55,294 nt of DNA from Bacilli bacterium (GCA_028287395.1 JAQBPR010000251.1:1-55294); one strand, 5' to 3'; numbered from the stretch's first letter, positions 44,001 through 53,671 are shown. A program made the numbers and translations. The notes: generated from the letters alone by a model not told the origin.

Positions 44001-46784
44001 TATGCATCAAACCGCTCATTTACATTGTCTGCCGGTGATGGCTCTAAAGCTATATTTGTGAAATTTAGAGATGCGGCCGGCAATGAGTCTGCAATTATAA
44101 GCGACACGATTATATTGGACATGGCAGTGCCGATGGAAACATCCGTTAAGATAAACAGCGATGCAGAGTATACGAATTCAATGGATGTGTCGTTAACTTT
44201 GGCAGCCAAGGATGCTAGTCCGCTAGAAATGATGGTATCAGAGGACGTATTGTTCGCCAATGCGCAATGGGATGCTTACCAAGCTGCCCGATCATTTACA
44301 TTAAGCAATGGCGATGGCACAAAACAAGTCTACGTGAAATTCAGAGACGCCGCTGGGAATATATCCGAGGCCGTGAGCGACAGCATCATACTGGATACAG
44401 CCGCACCGGGTAGCGTGGGCATTGTAATCAACGACACCGTTGCGTATACCAATACGCACACGGTGAATCTGGCATTAGCGGCAACGGATGCTCATCCGAT
44501 TCAAATGTTGATTTCAGAGAAGGCATCGTTTGCAGATGCGGAATGGACAGCATTCCAATCCAATCTCGAATTTACACTATCCGCGACAGACGGAACCAAA
44601 ACGGTCTATGCGAAATTCAAAGACGCGGCGGGCAACGAATCCGTTGTAACGAGCGACAGCATTGTATTGGATACGGCGGCGCCAAGTAATACGAGTGTCA
44701 AAATTGACAATGATGCGTCTTATGCTGTTTCAGCGAACGTCGTGTTGGATCTCACCGCAACGGATACCAATTCACTCGAAATGTTAATTTCGGAAGATGT
44801 TTCGTTTACGGGTATACAGTGGGAAGCGTATCAAACGACCCGTGTTTTCACGTTAAGCCAAGGTGACGGTACGAAAAGCGTCCATGTCAAATTCAGAGAT
44901 GCGGCAGGCAACGAGTCGGCTGTAACGAGCGACAATATTGTACTGGACACAACCGCTCCAATAATCACAAGCATGAAGATCAATCAGGATGCGGAATATA
45001 CGAACGCCAAGGCTGTGCAATTAAATCTTGCCGCAATGGATGCCAATCCTCTGAAATTTAGCGTTTCGGAGGACACCCATTCGATAGGCGGTGATTGGAA
45101 GCCGCTGCAGTCCGACAGTTCGTTTACCCTATCGGGCGATGATGGAACCAAGACAGTGTATGTGCAGCTTAAGGATGCGGCAGGCAATCTGTCCGAAGTG
45201 GCGAGCGATACGATTATTCTCGATACCGCTGCGCCAAGCGGAACGGATGTGAAGATCAACGAGGATGCGGCATACACCAATGCGGCCAAAGTAACTTTAA
45301 CGCTAGCCGCAACGGATGCGCATGCGATCCAGTTGATCGTATCGGAGGATCAAACGTTTGCGGATGCCGCATGGGAAAATTATACAGGTCAGCGTGAATC
45401 TAATTTATCCGACGGAGACGGAACCAAAACCGTGTATGCCAAGTTCAGAGATGCGGCCGGAAATGAGTCGGCAATCGTAAGCGACACGATTATATTGGAC
45501 ACGATAGCGCCGATGGAAACATCCGCTAAAATAAACAGCGATGCGGGGTATACGAATTCAATGGATGTGTCGTTAACTTTGGCGGCCAAGGATGCTAGTC
45601 CGCTAGAGATAATGGTATCGGAAGACGCCTTGTTCGCCAATGCGCAATGGGAAGCTTACCAAGCCGTCCGAGCATTCACATTAAGCAATGGCGATGGCAC
45701 GAAACAAGTTTATGTGAAATTCAGAGACGCGGCTGGGAATATATCCGAGTCCGTAAGCGACAGCATCATACTGGATACGGCCGCTCCGAGCAGCGTGGGC
45801 ATTGTGATCAACGACGCAGCTGCATATACTAATACGCACACGGTGAATCTGGCATTAGCGGCAACGGATGCGCATGCGATTCAAATGTTGATTTCAGAGA
45901 AGGCATCGTTTGCAGATGCGGAATGGACAGCATTCCAATCCAATCTTGAATTTACACTATCCGCGGAGGATGGAACCAAAACCGTGTACGCAAAATTCAA
46001 AGACGCAGCCGGGAACATTTCCAATATTGTAAACGACTCGATAAATTTAGATACAATTGCACCAACTCAAATATCACTCAAGATTAATAATGGCGCAGGG
46101 TTTACAAATTCTCAAATTGTCACGCTAACCATATCAGCGGTTGATACGAGTTCGATCCAGATCATGCTCTCTGAGGATCAAGGCTTTGCTAATGCACAGT
46201 GGGAAACATATAGCAGTACTCGTACGTTTACATTATCCAGCAGCGAGGGAACGAAAAAAGTATTTGTGAAATTCAGGGATGCGGCTAATAATACGGCCGT
46301 TACGAGTGCGGGCATAGTTCTTGATATGAGTGCACCGAGCATTGCTTATACAGGGAACGCCGGGACGTATACCATTGATCAAATCGTCAACATTAAGTGT
46401 ACCGCCTCCGACAATGGATCGGGTATTGCTTCCAATACATGCAAGGATATTACGGACCCTGCCTACAAGTTCAAACTCGGTATGAATAGTTTCTCAGCAA
46501 CCGCTATGGATCGTGCCGGAAACACGGCAACAGGGACAACGAGTTTCACTGTCATTGTTACCATTGAAAGCTTGAGTAATCTAGTTCGGCAATTCGTGAC
46601 AAATGATCATTTAGTAGAGGTACTATGCAAGAAATTGGAATCTATTGATCATCACAATATTAAGTCTAGAGATAATGTGATAGATGCTCTAATAAATCAA
46701 ATTTCTGCTAAAAAGGGTAAGTCGATAGAGGATGACAAGGCGAATACGATCATTTCGTTAGCTAATGCTTTAAAAAATCAGTAA
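41046..46784 (+). CDS. Giant exported Ig-like repeat protein
   Basis: A 1912-residue protein with a signal peptide (about 1-30, cleaved near TFAA). About 19 tandem bacterial Ig-like repeats of roughly 92 residues follow. Each has an INxDxxYTN start, a MxISExxxFxxAxWExY middle, SFTLSxGDGTK, VYVKFRDAAGN and SDxIxLDTxAP end. One divergent Ig-like unit (about 1790-1845) contains two Cys. The last 65 residues form a helical FIMAH-like domain (LVRQFVTNDHLVEVLCKKLESIDHH). There is no LPXTG or SLH anchor. The ATG at 41046 follows TAAGGAGGA. It probably forms an extended fibre on or near the cell surface. The next gene, 52 bases on, encodes the polymorphic toxin, so the two are likely one operon. Confidence 0.88.
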   Translation: MQKFLRKLIVFTIILSLVQTSFLLTPTFAAVSGSFTINNGDVFTNNNKVTLSLQAIGAKTMTISESSNFSGAKAETYKTSRLWTLSSGDGSKTVYVKFKDGSGNESPIYSETIYLDTVAPSNGNITINNGDNSTSDANVTVLLSAADATALQMMISESSSFTGAVWQSFATVSSLTMSSGDGQKIVYAKFKDAAGNESLIVSDSILLDTSSNLPTVKINSANGFVTSSNITLTLFSSGATEMMISESSVFTNAVWQPYSTSKSFTLSSSDGLKIVYAKFRDASAKVSPVVSDSVDLDTVAPGNIGILINNGAASTNNSNVLLSLSAAGAVQMMVSESASFTGAIWEAYSITKSFTLSGGDATKTIYVKYKDSAGNVSGVANAFIILDTTPTTGVSIIIQGGATFTNNLQAAVTLTATGATEMELSEQSSFNDVTWGPFASTATFKLSQGEGLKTIYARFRDAAGNVSLAVNDTITLDMTKPANSYVFINNDDLYTSSGNVTLTLSAIGADEVIISESNQFTNATWTSYSTTKSITLSTGDGVKTIFVKFRDLAGNETNIVSDSIVLDTTKPIGSVTINDGSSYTNQINVKLNISASDSNSVIIQLSNSSTFEDASWEPIVSEKSFTLSGIDGTKTVYAKFMDAAGNITEVNDGIVLDTVNPLVSNVSINNDAGFTNSTNVMLHIQASDANPLLMMVSEDAEFSSVQWETYLPNRSFTLSSGDGVKTVFVKLIDAAGNQSVMASDTITLDTLAPSNIGMSINPNTGYTRTNLIDLTLSAVDTNPIQMIISENAAFTGANWEAYSSSRSFTLSSGDGNKTVFVKFKDAAENQSASISANIILDTSAPTGLSIHINNDDPYINDKNVTLHLAAEDANAIEMMMSENASFIGAQWEPFQQTRSFTLSNGDGNKTIYVMFRDNVGNSSEAISAQTVLDTQAPENINIKINQDATYTKDRIVALGLTAADSLVMKMMISENDAFAGALWEDYASNRSFTLSAGDGSKAIFVKFRDAAGNESAIISDTIILDMAVPMETSVKINSDAEYTNSMDVSLTLAAKDASPLEMMVSEDVLFANAQWDAYQAARSFTLSNGDGTKQVYVKFRDAAGNISEAVSDSIILDTAAPGSVGIVINDTVAYTNTHTVNLALAATDAHPIQMLISEKASFADAEWTAFQSNLEFTLSATDGTKTVYAKFKDAAGNESVVTSDSIVLDTAAPSNTSVKIDNDASYAVSANVVLDLTATDTNSLEMLISEDVSFTGIQWEAYQTTRVFTLSQGDGTKSVHVKFRDAAGNESAVTSDNIVLDTTAPIITSMKINQDAEYTNAKAVQLNLAAMDANPLKFSVSEDTHSIGGDWKPLQSDSSFTLSGDDGTKTVYVQLKDAAGNLSEVASDTIILDTAAPSGTDVKINEDAAYTNAAKVTLTLAATDAHAIQLIVSEDQTFADAAWENYTGQRESNLSDGDGTKTVYAKFRDAAGNESAIVSDTIILDTIAPMETSAKINSDAGYTNSMDVSLTLAAKDASPLEIMVSEDALFANAQWEAYQAVRAFTLSNGDGTKQVYVKFRDAAGNISESVSDSIILDTAAPSSVGIVINDAAAYTNTHTVNLALAATDAHAIQMLISEKASFADAEWTAFQSNLEFTLSAEDGTKTVYAKFKDAAGNISNIVNDSINLDTIAPTQISLKINNGAGFTNSQIVTLTISAVDTSSIQIMLSEDQGFANAQWETYSSTRTFTLSSSEGTKKVFVKFRDAANNTAVTSAGIVLDMSAPSIAYTGNAGTYTIDQIVNIKCTASDNGSGIASNTCKDITDPAYKFKLGMNSFSATAMDRAGNTATGTTSFTVIVTIESLSNLVRQFVTNDHLVEVLCKKLESIDHHNIKSRDNVIDALINQISAKKGKSIEDDKANTIISLANALKNQ
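44101..44640 (+). repeat. Internal duplicated block, copy 1
   Basis: About 540 bases spanning two Ig-like repeats that recur almost identically exactly 1380 bases downstream, equal to five repeat units. Long identical runs, such as the GCGACACGATTATATTGGAC start and the AATTCAATGGATGTGTCGTT segment, mark a recent event. Confidence 0.8.
45481..46020 (+). repeat. Internal duplicated block, copy 2
   Basis: Second copy of the block at 44101-44640. Differences are mostly single-base and many are synonymous. The other repeats of the gene share the protein pattern but not this nucleotide identity, so this pair arose late by unequal exchange or gene conversion. Confidence 0.8.
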
Positions 46785-46836
46785 ACAAGTTTAAGAAGGC
46801 ACGGTTGTTTTATAACAATGGGGAGGTATTTATCGG

Positions 46837-49800
46837 ATGGGTGTTATTGGAATGAAAAAAAGAATCGTTTCGTTGTTGTGTATCGTTGCATTAATAGGAT
46901 CAAATTTTAATCTTGTGAGTGCAGATGCCGGAAACTCTGCGGGAAGCAACGAAACGATCACAAGCGCGGTTTATGGAAATACAGACACGAAAACAAATTC
47001 ATATTTGATAGGATTGAAGAAAGATACGGATGCGGATAGCTTTATAACAAAGAAGAAATTAAAGGGCAAAAATCCGAAAAAAGCAAACAGTATAAACGTG
47101 CTTTCCGTACAGTTGGATAAGGCAGACATTGAAAGCCTGCAAAATGATCCGGGTGTCGCTTATTTGGAAGCCGATTCCACAGTTCGAATAGAATCGATCG
47201 GCAAAATATCCAAAGAAGATGGTTCCGTTAAAAATATGAAAAAAGATAGTGAAACCGTGCCATGGGGAATCCATGCAATTGGTGCAGATCTTGCTATCGA
47301 TCAAAAGATTGAAGGGAAAAAAGTGAAAATTGCCGTCTTGGATACGGGGGCTGCCGATCATCCGGATCTTAAAGTGGAGGGCGGCGTATCCTTTGTGGAT
47401 GGGGTGTCCGCTTACACGGATGATAACGGGCATGGAACCCACGTTACCGGAACTATTGCGGCATTGGATAATAAAACCGGCGTAATCGGCGCCGCACCGC
47501 AAGCAAGCGTCTATGCGGTCAAGGTTTTAGACGGCAGCGGTTCGGGTTCCTACAGCCAAGTAGTGGAAGGAATTGATTGGGCGATTCAAAACGGTATGGA
47601 CATTATTTCGATGAGTTTTGGGGGCATTGAGCCAAGCCAAGCCTTGCATGATGCAATAAGTGAAGCCTATAAACAAGGAATCCTAATCATTGCAGCCGCA
47701 GGCAATAACGGCGCGGGCGTGGAAACGGAGCTGTATCCGGCGTTGTATCCGGAAGTCATTTCCGTTGGAGCGGTAACGTCATCGCTCAAACGGGCCAGTT
47801 ACTCCAGTGAGGGCTCCCAACTTGACCTCGTTGCTCCCGGTTCAGACATTCTTAGCACAACCATGGATGGGGGCTATGGAGTATTATCCGGCACTTCCAT
47901 GGCTGCTCCGCATGTAACAGGCGCTGCGGCGGCTTTATGGTCGAAAAACAAAAAATGGACCAATGACGATATCAAAAATAAACTATTCGATACCGCCACC
48001 CCATTAGGAAGCGCCCATGATTATGGACATGGGTTAATTAATATCGCCCATGCGCTTGGCTTGAAGAGTGATCCGATTGAGACGGTACCGGGTTCCTCAC
48101 CAGAACCAATCCCAACAGAGCCGCAATTTGACGTCAACGTGAAGGATGTTCGCATTCAAACATTGAGCAATCAATTGGAGCAATTGAAAGAAGCCGCTCA
48201 AGCACAGGGAAACATTTTGCTTGCCAAAAGAATCAATCAAAAGCTGGTTCAATTAAAGGCGAAAAACAAGCAATTGCATATTCTACCCGATCCATTGAAC
48301 CAATTCAACAAAGCGGACACGCTATCACAGAATTCCGCGGTAAACATGTATTTTCTCAATAAATCGGACGATTTCAAATCTTTAGAAAACGAGTATCTAG
48401 AAGCATTAAAGGAATATAGCGGCCAAATTAGTATTGGGAAAACCGATTCAAACGGAACGGCCATCCAAAGCTATGGTAAAACAGGGGATAACCAAACGAT
48501 TACGGCGGGTGGATCCGCAACAGTATCCCTAGAGCTTCAGGGTGATCAGAATGGGAACAACATTCATACGGAAATTGATATCTCTGTATTTCCGTCGAAC
48601 AATCCGTCCAATATTGTGGCTAGTTATATTTATCGTTATCCACAGTTGAATACGCCAATCAGTTATACCTGGAACACGGCATCCTATACGCCTGCCGGGA
48701 CCTATACGATTAAGTATCATTATCCGGCTTCGCCGAACTTTGACGATAATTTCACCATATTCGTCCAGTCGCCTCCACCGCCTGCGCCAGATACATATGA
48801 ACCGAATAACTCCACTTCATCGGCTGCGGCGGTGAGTTTAAACGCCGGACTAACTTCCTACATCTCATCCGCTTCAGATGTCGATTATTATAAATTCACA
48901 CCTTCTACAACAGGTACATTAAGCGTAAGTATGTCAGTACCGTCCGGAGTCGATTTTGACTTATATGCCCTGGATTCAAGTGGAAATTTAATAACAAGCA
49001 GTACACATGGTGTAGGAGCTTCAGAGAATGTTACCTTTTCGGTTAATGCGTTTAACACGTATTACATCAAAGTATTCGGTTTTAACGGCTTTTACAGTAC
49101 GTCGAGTTATTCCCTTAATTTCGGAGCGGTCAGCATACCCGCTCCAGGTACACCAACAGGGTTAAGCACAACCAAAACCTCTAACAGCATCACCTTGTAC
49201 TGGTCGCCTGTAGCCAATGCTTCCAGCTATACATTGTTGTTGAACGGGTCTTATGTAGGGTCAACTGGCAGCACGTCCTATACGTATTCGTTTTTAACGG
49301 CGAATACTTCCTATTCGTTATGGGTAGCGGCCAATAATTCCGGCGGGACAAGTTCGTACGCGACGACATCGGCAACGACGAACCCGGCGGTACCGGGAGC
49401 GCCCATCGGGTTATCGACCAGTTCGGCGGCGAATAGTATTACATTGAGTTGGCAGGCCGTTAGCGGTGCAACCTCCTATAATGTTTCGATAAACGGCGGG
49501 TATTCAGGCAGTACAACAAGCACGTCCTATACGTTCACAGGTTTATCAACTGGTTCAAGTTATACGTTGGGGGTAGCTGGCGTGAATGCTGGAGGTAGCA
49601 GCAATTATACGACTACCACTGCCTATACGACCGTAGCTGCGCCATCCGGGCTTAGTTCCAGTTCAACGAGCAGCAGCATCACGCTATCCTGGAATGCGGT
49701 GAGCGGTGCCACCTCGTACAGCATTCAAAGAGATGGGACCTTCCTCACGACAACGAATAGCACAAGCTATACGTTTACCGGCTTGTCTGCGGGAACGAAT

Positions 49801-52800
49801 TATACGTTAGGGGTCGCGGCCAACAACCCTGCAGGGTCAAGCGCTTATACGGCTGTGGTAAAATCAACGATCGTACCCGACACGTTTGAACCGAATGACA
49901 GCACGGCTTCGGCATTCAACGTCAGCAATGGAAATGTGTACTCTTCGTATATTGCCACCAATGCGGATGTTGATTATTACAAATTTACGGCAACCTCGAC
50001 GGGGAATCTTAACGTGCAGCTGGGTGTTCCCTCCAACAAGGACTATGACATTCAAATACTTGATGCTAATAACAATACGATCATTACCGGCAGCAATTCG
50101 TTAGGCTATAACGAATCACTCTCTTTTCCGGTAACCAGCGGCGCCGTATACTATTTCAAGGTATATGGATACTTGGGCGCTTTCAGTACAACCAGCTATA
50201 CTTTAACCGTGGGGATACCGGTGAACGGCAGTCCAGCCGCCCCAACCGGATTGACCGCAGTCGCCACAGGCACAAGCATCACCTTGACCTGGAATGCGGT
50301 GAACGGAGCGACAAGCTACACCCTGCAGAAAAACGGAACGACCGTCACTTCGGTTTCCGGAACGTCGTATACGTTTACTTTGTTGAATTCCAATACGTCG
50401 TATACCTTGGGTGTCGCGGCAAGCAACAATCAAGGCTCCAGCTTATTCGTGAATACAACCAAATCGACAACCGCGCCGCAAATTAATGCGATCTCGTTAA
50501 ATACGCCGGTCAATGTGGATTTGCCGATCGGGGAAACGCAAACATTCAAATTCACGCCGACTTCAAGCGGGGCGTACAAAATTTTCACCGGTGCTTATGG
50601 CGGGACCGGAGCGGTCAACGATACCGTGCTCGGTTTATATACCGATGCGAACTTGACGAATAAACTCACGGAAAACGACGACTTAAGCAGCAGCAACCGT
50701 TTCTCCGAAATCGACTGGAATTTGTCGGCGGGCGTTACCTATTACGTGAAGATCAGCTACTATAATAACATTGCAGCCGTGCATGCGAGTTTGACAGTTA
50801 CATTAAACATGCCGGCACCGGCTTCCAACCTATACTTAAATTCAGCCATCGATCAAGATATACCGGAAAATGAGCAAAGAATCTATACGTTCACGCCATC
50901 CGTTTCCGGTTCCTATACATTTACATCGAGCTATTATGGCGGATCATTCGATAGCGGGATGAGCGACACAATTATTTCGGGGTATCGGGATGCGGGGTTA
51001 ACCGATGAAATCGATGAAAATGATGATATCGATACCGATGCGTATAATTACTTCTCGCAATTAACCTTAGCTTTATCCAGCGGGGTGACCTATTATATTA
51101 AGCTGGAAGGATATGGCGGAGGCTCGGTTCATGCCCGGCTAACGGCGGCAAGAGCCACATACAATTTCAGTCCGCTTGAAGATCAAATACCGATGGATGT
51201 ATCCAAGGGTACGGGTGAGAACGAATACTTCCAGTTTACAGCTCCCGCAAGCGGAATTTACAGATTTTTCACTTCACCTTATGGAGACACAGGCCCGGTT
51301 AACGATACGGTACTGAGCTTATACAGCGATGCCAATTTAACCAATTTGGTGACGCAGCCGAATGATAATGCCAATGGCCCTTTTGGGGACCAATTTTCAC
51401 TTATTGAAACGAACCTGTCTGCCGGTACGACGTACTATATTGTGCTTAGTAATGCAAGCAGCAGCGGAAGTTTGAATACCCGAATTAAGGTAGAGGATGA
51501 TTTTGACAGCGTTAAAGGCAATGCGACTCTGGCCAAATGGGAGCAAATTCAAACCGATCAATTGTCTTCGAAATACGATGTCGATTATTATAAAATCGAT
51601 GTTGCCGAACCTATGCAATTACATCTGAATATTTCGTCAAACACAGTTATTCTGGAAGATAGCTCTGGCGAATCGCTAGGAGTATTTCTGCCTAACAATC
51701 ATGAGGAGATCGATCTCAATTCAGCGGGAACGTATTACGCAAGAGTGGAATATTGGCCGAGCTCTTCTGGCATAAACTCGCTAAGTGATGTGAGTTCAGC
51801 AGCTACAAGTTACTCGATATCCACTAAACAATCACAAGTAGCCTATATTTCGGATACGACAAGCGCGTCAGTGGGCGCACAAGTTCATCGCACAAATTTG
51901 GACCCTCTAGCACCCCATAATTATGCGGAAGTGTCATTCTACTATTACGATTCACACGATTACACGGATGTTGAGATAAAAAATGAAGATGGTGTAGTTG
52001 TTTACACCAAAACATTAGGTTACATGGAAGGAGGATACATAATTCCAGGAGGACCACCCACTAAGATAGCAAGAAAGTACCCTTTTACGTGGGATGGAGT
52101 AATGAATCGAAATACCGATAATATTGATTACAGTATAGCGGATGACAGCGATAATGATGGGATTGCCGATAAATTTATCGCGCGCAACGGATGGTTTACA
52201 GTTACAATTACTCCTAGAGATTATCCCGGTTTTAATTATCCGACGGTTGCAAGTATATTGGTCATCAACGAATCCAATTATTTAACGGATATAATCCCAG
52301 CCCCGCCAACAAGAATGGATGATGGCGTAACGAAGGTAACGGCAAGCAATAAAGACCATTGCGGGGTGTGCTTCAATTACTTCGTTAAATATGCATGGGA
52401 CGCAACGAAGTCACATGCTTTAGGTTCATATGTGTTATGGTCGCAGCAAATGTACGGCTTGAACGGATTGGAGAAATTTTGGATTACGGCAGATAAGTTT
52501 ATATATGATCCTAACGCAAGCCCATTAGATAATTTGCAAAATTTAATCGGTTTAGTAGGTATGGTTCCCGTATTCGGTGTGGGACCCGATGGGATCAATA
52601 CCCTTATATACTTGGCAAGAGGCGACACAGTGAATGCTGCTCTTTCTGCTGTTTCCATGGTACCATTTGTTGTGGATGGGGTTGTAGGGGCTAAAATTTT
52701 TAGAAAAGTTCATAACATAACGCCTTGTTTCTGTTTTGTAGCTGGTACAAAAGTCGCCACGATAGACGGTGATAAACCAATCGAGCAGATTCTAGTTGGC

Positions 52801-53616
52801 GACCAAGTTTTATCGAAAAATGTCGATACCGGAGAAACCGCCTATAAACCAGTAGAAACGTTGTACCAAAAAGAAATTACAGAAACGTATAATATCCATG
52901 TGGGCAATGAAATCTTATCCACAAGCGATAATCATCCATTCTGGGTAGTTGGGAAAGGGTGGGTATTATCCAAAGATATTGTTCCCGGTGATTTGTTTGA
53001 AAAAAGCGACGGCACCCCAGTGACGGTTGATAAAGTTGAGGTCAAACAGGAGAATACGACCGTTTACAATTTCAGTGTACAGGACTTCCATACGTACTAT
53101 GTGTCGAGTCTAAGAATATTAACGCACAACGCAGGATGCATCAATGCGTTTGAATATGCGAGCAAGGTAAGTTCCGTAACGAAAGTATCCAAAACGTACC
53201 CATCTTCTTACACCGACTCACATATTTTGTCGGATGAGTTACAGAAGGCTGGGATTGTGAAACCGACTGATATTCCAGGTGTGGAAAGATGGGACGCGCA
53301 TCATATTGTTCCATCGGGTTCTTCCAATCCCGATGCCATAAAAGCACGTGAAATTTTAAAATCTAATAATATAGATATTGATGTTAACTCAGCATCAAAT
53401 GGTGTATTTCTTCCAAATAAGCCAGGCCAAACAACGATTGAAATAGATAACCAAATTTTAGCGACCCATAATGGAAATCATACTTATGATTATTACAAGT
53501 ATGTTGCAGATGCTTTAGAACCTGTAAAAACAGATAAAGTTAAAATAATTAAAGTATTAGAAAATCTTAGAGATGAATTATTAAATGGAACATTAGAGTT
53601 AGGTAGAAGTAACTAA
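46837..53616 (+). CDS. Polymorphic toxin: subtilisin (S8) protease with PPC/FN3 domains, Hint domain and AHH nuclease tip
   Basis: A 2259-residue exported protein. Order: signal peptide (about 1-31), I9 propeptide-like domain (55-118), S8 protease with catalytic Asp169 (VLDTGAADH), His199 (GHGTHVTG), oxyanion Asn290 and Ser354 (GTSMAAPH), helical linker (about 430-540), PPC domain (652-765), three FN3 domains (769-1010), PPC (1013-1125), FN3 (1133-1210), further PPC-like domains (about 1220-1660), a hydrophobic pretoxin region (about 1900-1955), Hint autoprocessing domain from Cys1966 to His2097-Asn2098, and an AHH-family HNH/endonuclease VII-like nuclease (AHH at 2154-2156, distal His2215). 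The Hint domain should cut to free the nuclease. The ATG at 46837 follows GGGAGG; an alternative is the ATG at 46852. It is followed by cognate immunity-type genes. Confidence 0.9.
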   Translation: MGVIGMKKRIVSLLCIVALIGSNFNLVSADAGNSAGSNETITSAVYGNTDTKTNSYLIGLKKDTDADSFITKKKLKGKNPKKANSINVLSVQLDKADIESLQNDPGVAYLEADSTVRIESIGKISKEDGSVKNMKKDSETVPWGIHAIGADLAIDQKIEGKKVKIAVLDTGAADHPDLKVEGGVSFVDGVSAYTDDNGHGTHVTGTIAALDNKTGVIGAAPQASVYAVKVLDGSGSGSYSQVVEGIDWAIQNGMDIISMSFGGIEPSQALHDAISEAYKQGILIIAAAGNNGAGVETELYPALYPEVISVGAVTSSLKRASYSSEGSQLDLVAPGSDILSTTMDGGYGVLSGTSMAAPHVTGAAAALWSKNKKWTNDDIKNKLFDTATPLGSAHDYGHGLINIAHALGLKSDPIETVPGSSPEPIPTEPQFDVNVKDVRIQTLSNQLEQLKEAAQAQGNILLAKRINQKLVQLKAKNKQLHILPDPLNQFNKADTLSQNSAVNMYFLNKSDDFKSLENEYLEALKEYSGQISIGKTDSNGTAIQSYGKTGDNQTITAGGSATVSLELQGDQNGNNIHTEIDISVFPSNNPSNIVASYIYRYPQLNTPISYTWNTASYTPAGTYTIKYHYPASPNFDDNFTIFVQSPPPPAPDTYEPNNSTSSAAAVSLNAGLTSYISSASDVDYYKFTPSTTGTLSVSMSVPSGVDFDLYALDSSGNLITSSTHGVGASENVTFSVNAFNTYYIKVFGFNGFYSTSSYSLNFGAVSIPAPGTPTGLSTTKTSNSITLYWSPVANASSYTLLLNGSYVGSTGSTSYTYSFLTANTSYSLWVAANNSGGTSSYATTSATTNPAVPGAPIGLSTSSAANSITLSWQAVSGATSYNVSINGGYSGSTTSTSYTFTGLSTGSSYTLGVAGVNAGGSSNYTTTTAYTTVAAPSGLSSSSTSSSITLSWNAVSGATSYSIQRDGTFLTTTNSTSYTFTGLSAGTNYTLGVAANNPAGSSAYTAVVKSTIVPDTFEPNDSTASAFNVSNGNVYSSYIATNADVDYYKFTATSTGNLNVQLGVPSNKDYDIQILDANNNTIITGSNSLGYNESLSFPVTSGAVYYFKVYGYLGAFSTTSYTLTVGIPVNGSPAAPTGLTAVATGTSITLTWNAVNGATSYTLQKNGTTVTSVSGTSYTFTLLNSNTSYTLGVAASNNQGSSLFVNTTKSTTAPQINAISLNTPVNVDLPIGETQTFKFTPTSSGAYKIFTGAYGGTGAVNDTVLGLYTDANLTNKLTENDDLSSSNRFSEIDWNLSAGVTYYVKISYYNNIAAVHASLTVTLNMPAPASNLYLNSAIDQDIPENEQRIYTFTPSVSGSYTFTSSYYGGSFDSGMSDTIISGYRDAGLTDEIDENDDIDTDAYNYFSQLTLALSSGVTYYIKLEGYGGGSVHARLTAARATYNFSPLEDQIPMDVSKGTGENEYFQFTAPASGIYRFFTSPYGDTGPVNDTVLSLYSDANLTNLVTQPNDNANGPFGDQFSLIETNLSAGTTYYIVLSNASSSGSLNTRIKVEDDFDSVKGNATLAKWEQIQTDQLSSKYDVDYYKIDVAEPMQLHLNISSNTVILEDSSGESLGVFLPNNHEEIDLNSAGTYYARVEYWPSSSGINSLSDVSSAATSYSISTKQSQVAYISDTTSASVGAQVHRTNLDPLAPHNYAEVSFYYYDSHDYTDVEIKNEDGVVVYTKTLGYMEGGYIIPGGPPTKIARKYPFTWDGVMNRNTDNIDYSIADDSDNDGIADKFIARNGWFTVTITPRDYPGFNYPTVASILVINESNYLTDIIPAPPTRMDDGVTKVTASNKDHCGVCFNYFVKYAWDATKSHALGSYVLWSQQMYGLNGLEKFWITADKFIYDPNASPLDNLQNLIGLVGMVPVFGVGPDGINTLIYLARGDTVNAALSAVSMVPFVVDGVVGAKIFRKVHNITPCFCFVAGTKVATIDGDKPIEQILVGDQVLSKNVDTGETAYKPVETLYQKEITETYNIHVGNEILSTSDNHPFWVVGKGWVLSKDIVPGDLFEKSDGTPVTVDKVEVKQENTTVYNFSVQDFHTYYVSSLRILTHNAGCINAFEYASKVSSVTKVSKTYPSSYTDSHILSDELQKAGIVKPTDIPGVERWDAHHIVPSGSSNPDAIKAREILKSNNIDIDVNSASNGVFLPNKPGQTTIEIDNQILATHNGNHTYDYYKYVADALEPVKTDKVKIIKVLENLRDELLNGTLELGRSN

Positions 53617-53628
53617 TTATATTGTTGA

Positions 53629-53671
53629 TATCCCCTTTGCAGAGTATAAGATATAATTGCAAAGGGGGATA
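53629..53671 (+). terminator. Hairpin between toxin and first immunity gene
   Basis: TATCCCCTTTGCA (53629-53641) pairs with TGCAAAGGGGGATA (53658-53671) with a single bulged base. No T run follows, and the immunity ribosome binding site AGGAGG starts about 13 bases later. It may be a partial terminator, processing site or mRNA stabiliser separating toxin from immunity expression. Confidence 0.5.

Noticed and set aside
41046-46784. Tandem repeats as a CRISPR-like array
   Set aside because: The periodicity of about 276 bases keeps one long open frame and encodes Ig-like domains; there are no short direct repeats with unique spacers.
52732-53130. Reading the Hint domain as a splicing intein
   Set aside because: The domain has no homing endonuclease and no restored extein downstream. 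A nuclease tip and immunity genes follow, so an autoprocessing polymorphic-toxin Hint is the better reading.
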